Source: Whitmania pigra
Taxonomy: Eukaryota > Annelida > Clitellata > Hirudinida > Haemopidae
DNA length: 64,000 nt
Assembly (NCBI GenBank): GCA_021613335.1
Contig: JAJTWR010000263.1
Coordinates: forward strand, 1,916,001-1,980,000
Direction: 5' to 3'
Both the position numbers and the translations under genes were made by a program. Positions 59,641 through 64,000 of the stretch are shown here, piece after piece (positions within the stretch are counted from its first letter, which is position 1; every line of letters begins with the position of its first letter). Below the pieces are notes generated by a model that saw only the letters and a list, made by a program, of their open reading frames with translations, ran no database searches and was not told where the DNA came from.

Positions 59641-60659
59641 ATTGATTTCAAGCTAGTCCAGGATTTAACAAGAGTCCACAAAAGTTCATTCCAGTCATTT
59701 CCTGATGACGTGTGAACCTAACTTGACCATTTTCTGGATTTCGAACATCCAGAATCTTCTAGCATCCTGGATTCCTTCAGCAACTCTCAATGCATGAAAA
59801 TATATGTCTTTAATTTACTCTTCCCAGGACACCATTGTTCTTTCCTGGCATTTTTTTCTGGATTTCAATTTCAACGTCTTTGCATTTCTTTTGCTTCTTT
59901 GCCTCTTTCTGTAAAATATTAGAATCCTCCAAAATATATTTTTTCACCTTAACATATATTTTCCAACACCTTACATATTTCATATTCTGTAAAATACTCC
60001 AATCCTCCAACACATATATATATTCTTCCAACACCTACATATTTCCTACAGATATTTATTTCTATTAATAAACAGTTTCTTTTTGTGTGGTAGATAACGT
60101 CAGGCCTTATTTGCCTGAATTGTTCTAAATGTACTCACAATTACATCCCTCGACATCAACTCCTCCTGTGTTACTTCTACTCTTTCGTGGTGAAACTTTT
60201 CATCGATCTCCAGTCTATGGAGCTTGTTGATTATCCACGGTATTTATCCATCCATCCGGTCTTGTCTTCCAATAGATATATGCATCTCCAATACTCCAAT
60301 AGCTCTAGAACAGTGCACTCAGTCAATACAAGGTTAACACACATCTTCACACGGCACAAACTGCTTGGGCCGCCCACATTTAATTTCTGAATCATCTTTT
60401 GATAACATCTCGTGTTGAGTACCTCTGATCTTCTGCAGCAGGAAGATCGATGTTAGCCAGACGACTAGCCAAGACCTTGACCTCGCCCAACCTAGACAAT
60501 GTCTAGTCTTTCCATATCTCTCATAATTTCAACATGCAAATCTTTATTTCATAAATCAGCTCTTCTCTTCTCCTTGATGGAATTATTTATACAATCTTTC
60601 TTACATCATTCGTCTTTGGGTATTGAATGCATTCGTCGTATCCTCTGTGAATTTTTCTT

Positions 60660-60685
60660 TTTATTTTTATTATTATTATTGGTGC

Positions 60686-60716
<31 letters not shown>

Positions 60717-60762
60717 GTTATTATTATTATTATTATATTATTATTATTATATTATTATTATT

Positions 60763-60794
<32 letters not shown>

Positions 60795-60800
60795 TATTAA
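60660..60800. repeat. (TTA)n then (ATC)n compound microsatellite
   Basis: TTA run to 60763, followed by about ten ATC units. Confidence 0.93.
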
Positions 60801-61740
60801 TATTATCCATACTTTTGTTGCAATTTATAATTATTTTGCTTATAATTACAGAGATGAATCTACAACAACGGCATTATTTGTCGAGAAGAAATACACAAAT
60901 TTGAAAGAAGAATAAGTAATTATTTCTAATCATAATATTATTCTATTGCAATAATAATATTAATAATTATTACATTATAACAAACTATATTTATAACAAT
61001 ATAAAATAAATGATGTTTTAAATGGTTATCAATATTATGCAATATCTATAATTATATTCACAGATATTATGCAATATTTATAATTATATTCATAGATATT
61101 ATGCAATATTACATCATAAACTTTCAGAAATTAAATCCGTATTTCTGTCTTTTTGCAAATTACTATAATAGCGGTCACACCTGTACTATTTGAATCACTG
61201 TCCTATTTGTCCACCTGTAGTCGATTTCAGGTGAGCTAATAAAAAACTTAATTTATTGAAACAAAATTATTTTAACCACTTATATAATTTTTTTATATAA
61301 TTTAATTATTTATCCAAAATTTTGAAGAAATAATTAAAAAAAACTCAATCTCAAATATGCACTTTTTTAAATTTAATTGGTAATATTTGTATTAGGAATG
61401 TAGAAAGCAACCGATCAGAATAACAAGATTATTTTTATTTGATGAGAGATTTTATGGCTTGAACTTAATAAATATGAATTCGTTCAATTCAATTTCTAAC
61501 TTCCATTTATTAGGAAATAGTTTCTGTTCAATATTTTTAGATTCTTTCTGATTTTATAATTTACTGGCTACAAAAAGCGATGATGAATTTATAATTTATT
61601 AGTTCAAATTTAAAGAAAAATAGAGAAAAATATCATAAAAATATGAGGCAATAGATTGCAGAGCTCTTTAAGAAATGGAATATCTCTTTTAAGCCCCGAG
61701 GCTGAATAACAAAAAATTGTGAGAAAAATCGTCAAAAATC

Positions 61741-61925
61741 GTGCAGGTTAGCCGAATGGGTTTCGTGCCTGCATACGGCGGTAATGGCAACAGTCGTAAT
61801 GTGTCGTGTTCGAAACCCAGCCTGCACTGCCACCAGCGCCCTTGGGAAGGAGCCCTATATAAATGGTTACAAGAAGCGCCTCTGACGCTATGCATATGGC
61901 GCTATATAAATGAAGTTACAAAGTT
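61741..61925 (+). mobile_element. tRNA-derived SINE
   Basis: Starts GTGCAGGTTAGCCGAATGG (box A-like), then GTGTTCGAAACCC (box B), a tRNA-unrelated region with CGCCCTTGGGAAGGAGCC, and a tail ATGGCGCTATATAAATGAAG. It shares head and tail motifs with the SINEs in the hAT relics but is a different subfamily in the middle. Confidence 0.78.
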
Positions 61926-62040
61926 ACAAAATGCATCACAAAATGCATCACAAAATGCATCACAAAATGCATCACAAAATGCATCATAAAATGCATCATA
62001 AAATGCATCACAAAAGGCATCATAAAATGCATAATAAAAT
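61926..62040 (+). repeat. 12-bp tandem array at the SINE tail
   Basis: About nine copies of AAAATGCATCAC/T directly follow the SINE's GTTACAAAGTTAC end, so the array appears to have grown from the SINE tail junction. Confidence 0.9.
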
Positions 62041-62339
62041 CGTCCAATCACGTAATTGTCACGCCAACAGGTTACCAATGACAATTAGTGATTAATTTTA
62101 AATGGTGTACTTACGGAGTATTTTTCAACCATAAGGTAATTCTCTAATTACATGTTTTCTGCAAAATAATTTTAGTATATTATCAATTCAGAAAAGATAA
62201 ATATTCATTTAACCCAGAACTAAAAGTGCATTGTGCATAAAATTGCAGCACAAAATTTTAAACGATTAAAATTGCAAGTAATGTTCCTTCTTTGAGCTCA
62301 CTTCCAACTGCAATTATCATTGCCGTTATTGTCACCACC

Positions 62340-62421
62340 ATGACGTTTTCGTCGTCATCATCATCGTCACCGTGACCGTCATCATCATCATCATCACCCC
62401 CACCATCATCATCATCATCAT
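62340..62421. repeat. Interrupted (ATC)n/(GTC)n array
   Basis: Short trinucleotide run; poly-Asp-like frames are artefacts. Confidence 0.85.
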
Positions 62422-62787
62422 GGGCGCCGACCTGCTGTATGCAGGTAAAGCTGAGCGACAATGGAGTGCTGATCGTTTGCAAACGGAAGTGGAGAGATAA
62501 AATCGATCACGTGACAAGGAGTAATGTCAACAAGCAGATCGTATGATTGGATTGTTACGTACTACTCATGTCTTCGTTAATGTCACCATTCTTTTCACCA
62601 CAAGTGAAATTCATCATCGCTATAGGTAACTTTCACCATCGCATTTATTAATCAATGCCATCTTCATAATTATTTCATCACTACCGCCATAATCATAATC
62701 ATAATCATCATCGTCATCGTCATCATCACCAAGCAACGCACAAAACCAGCTTCTATTTCAGAGTGAGCGATCCATCCTTCCATTGTG

Positions 62788-63572
62788 ATGAAAAGATTTC
62801 TCCTCCACTTCACCATCCTCGTCTCCTTCAGTTGCTGTTGTTGTTGCTCAGTTGTTGATCTTTTAAATTCTCCCCATCATCCTCATCACCATCATCATCA
62901 TGACAGCAGACGACCAGGAAATGTGTCGAGATTCTCGAAGAGAAGTCCCGTCGATGTTGAAAGTCCTCACGTCGTAGACGAAGAGAAGGATTCGAACACC
63001 TTGCATCCACCTTACAGTCTGGAAAAGGTGGAAGATGGCGAGCAAAGTACAGGTTTGGTCTGCTACTTCGGGGGAGTACAGGTGGACAAGCACCAAGTTC
63101 TTGCCCTGCTCAGCGTGCCACCAATCAACAGCCCCCTGCACACGACCCAGCAACCATCACTAAGGACTCGACCGATGAGGCCCTACGTGGCAGACCACCC
63201 CCCAAGAAAGGGACAGCCGAACATCAACTACGCCAGGAATCACAAGTTTCGATCAAAATTTCAACAGGACAACGATGACCCTGGTTATTATGACGGGGGA
63301 AACACAGGTGCGCCCGAAAAGGAGGCAAACTATTGGCTGGTTCCGCCATTCCTAATTGGGGCATCGAGCATCATATTCGCCTACGTGGTCATACATTGTC
63401 TCTACACGTACTGCAACTGCAATGGCAACCCCAATAGAAAGGCTCGTTCCAGCAGCGGAAGAGCCAATCACGGTTATCAAAAGCCCACCTCTGTCCGCAG
63501 AGTTCACCTGGTTAACGCACCTATGCACCAATCAGCCGTCGATGGAGGCCCCGGTCACGGATTAAAAATCAG
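62788..63572 (+). CDS. Type I membrane protein of unknown family, exon at right edge
   Basis: An ATG at 62788 opens 261 codons with a signal peptide (KRFLLHFTILVSFSCCCCC), a short His-rich stretch from CAT/CAC repeats, an ectodomain of about 150 residues with few cysteines and an N-glycosylation site (NVS), a TM segment at about residues 184-206 (WLVPPFLIGASSIIFAYVVI) followed by CLYTYCNCN, and a basic cytoplasmic tail of about 50 residues. An acceptor-like CAG just upstream (62761) suggests a preceding 5' UTR exon. The frame ends either at a consensus donor GTAAGA (63573) or, unspliced, at a TAA within that donor after GLKIR. I do not recognise the family. Confidence 0.65.
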
Positions 63573-63625
63573 GTAAGATTAAGTCACATGCAATTTATTA
63601 GATTAATTTTTTTTAATATCTAATA

Positions 63626-63720
63626 ATTCATCCGTCTGTTCATTCATTCACTCATTCATCCACTCACCCATCCGTCCATCCACCCATCCATCCATCCACT
63701 CACCCATCCGTCTATCCATA
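63626..63720. repeat. (CATC/CATT)n tetranucleotide run
   Basis: Imperfect tetranucleotide repeats (CATTCATTCACTC, CATCCATCCAC) downstream of the membrane-protein exon. Confidence 0.85.
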
Positions 63721-64000
63721 ATGGGCGCTCCTCATTGTCGTCCATTTGATTTGTTATTTCGTTATCCTGAGCAATGGAGTTGAGAAGCAGTTCTGTAAAT
63801 ATTTGTCTTTCCTTTCCACGGACATCCCCTCACATCGTCAGCCTCTCACGTGACATGGCAACTCAAACATTACGTACCGTATTCAACTCCCACAAACGGC
63901 TGCTGGGTAAAATGCTGGATGGTTAGTTGTGTTGGCGGCGGTGGTGATGGTAGTTGCAGTTGATGGATGGCTTGTCGCTTGTCGTGATTGAAGTTAGGGA

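Overview
The window is invertebrate metazoan nuclear DNA: visibly AT-rich, with canonical GT-AG introns (69 bp to about 13 kb), animal-specific gene families and many trinucleotide arrays, minisatellites, tRNA-derived SINEs and DNA-transposon relics. The phylum cannot be fixed from the sequence alone. Genes were assembled exon by exon by matching splice sites and reading phase with family signatures.

Layout. (1) 371-2972, +: the 3' end of a MARK/Par-1 polarity kinase gene (UBA domain, spacer, KA1 domain, stop); the kinase domain lies off the left edge. (2) 27549-5802, -: a neurexin gene, tail-to-tail with MARK. Seven coding exons join in perfect phase into a 461-aa protein: signal peptide, one EGF repeat, one LNS/laminin-G domain (equivalent to LNS6), stalk, transmembrane segment and a cytoplasmic tail ending in EWYV. 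A TATA box sits 127 bp before the ATG. A 55-nt cassette in the stalk position would, if included, give a secreted form. (3) 26016-43673, +: a gene of the RLF/ZNF292/ZNF654 family. Fourteen well-phased exons, plus two candidate 5' exons, encode about 2390 aa: a helical N-terminal domain shared with vertebrate RLF/ZNF292, then low-complexity sequence with scattered C2H2/C2HC fingers and a duplicated three-finger module. Its candidate 5' exons interleave with the neurexin first exon. (4) 43674-62787: a gene-poor, repeat-rich tract holding large (GAT)n/(ATC)n arrays, a 660-bp nonamer minisatellite, a second copy of a hAT-like transposase relic, a SINE, and a weak candidate two-exon minus-strand gene at 52375-51758. 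(5) 62788-63572, +: the coding exon of an unrecognised type I membrane protein, probably continuing past the right edge.

The genes do not form an operon or pathway. MARK and neurexin both have roles in neurons (polarity and microtubules; synaptic adhesion), but nothing in the sequence shows co-regulation. The most interesting points are the short EGF-plus-LNS neurexin with its potential secreted splice form, the divergent RLF/ZNF292 homologue with its duplicated finger module, and two hAT relics whose central 620 bp is almost identical while one flank has diverged.
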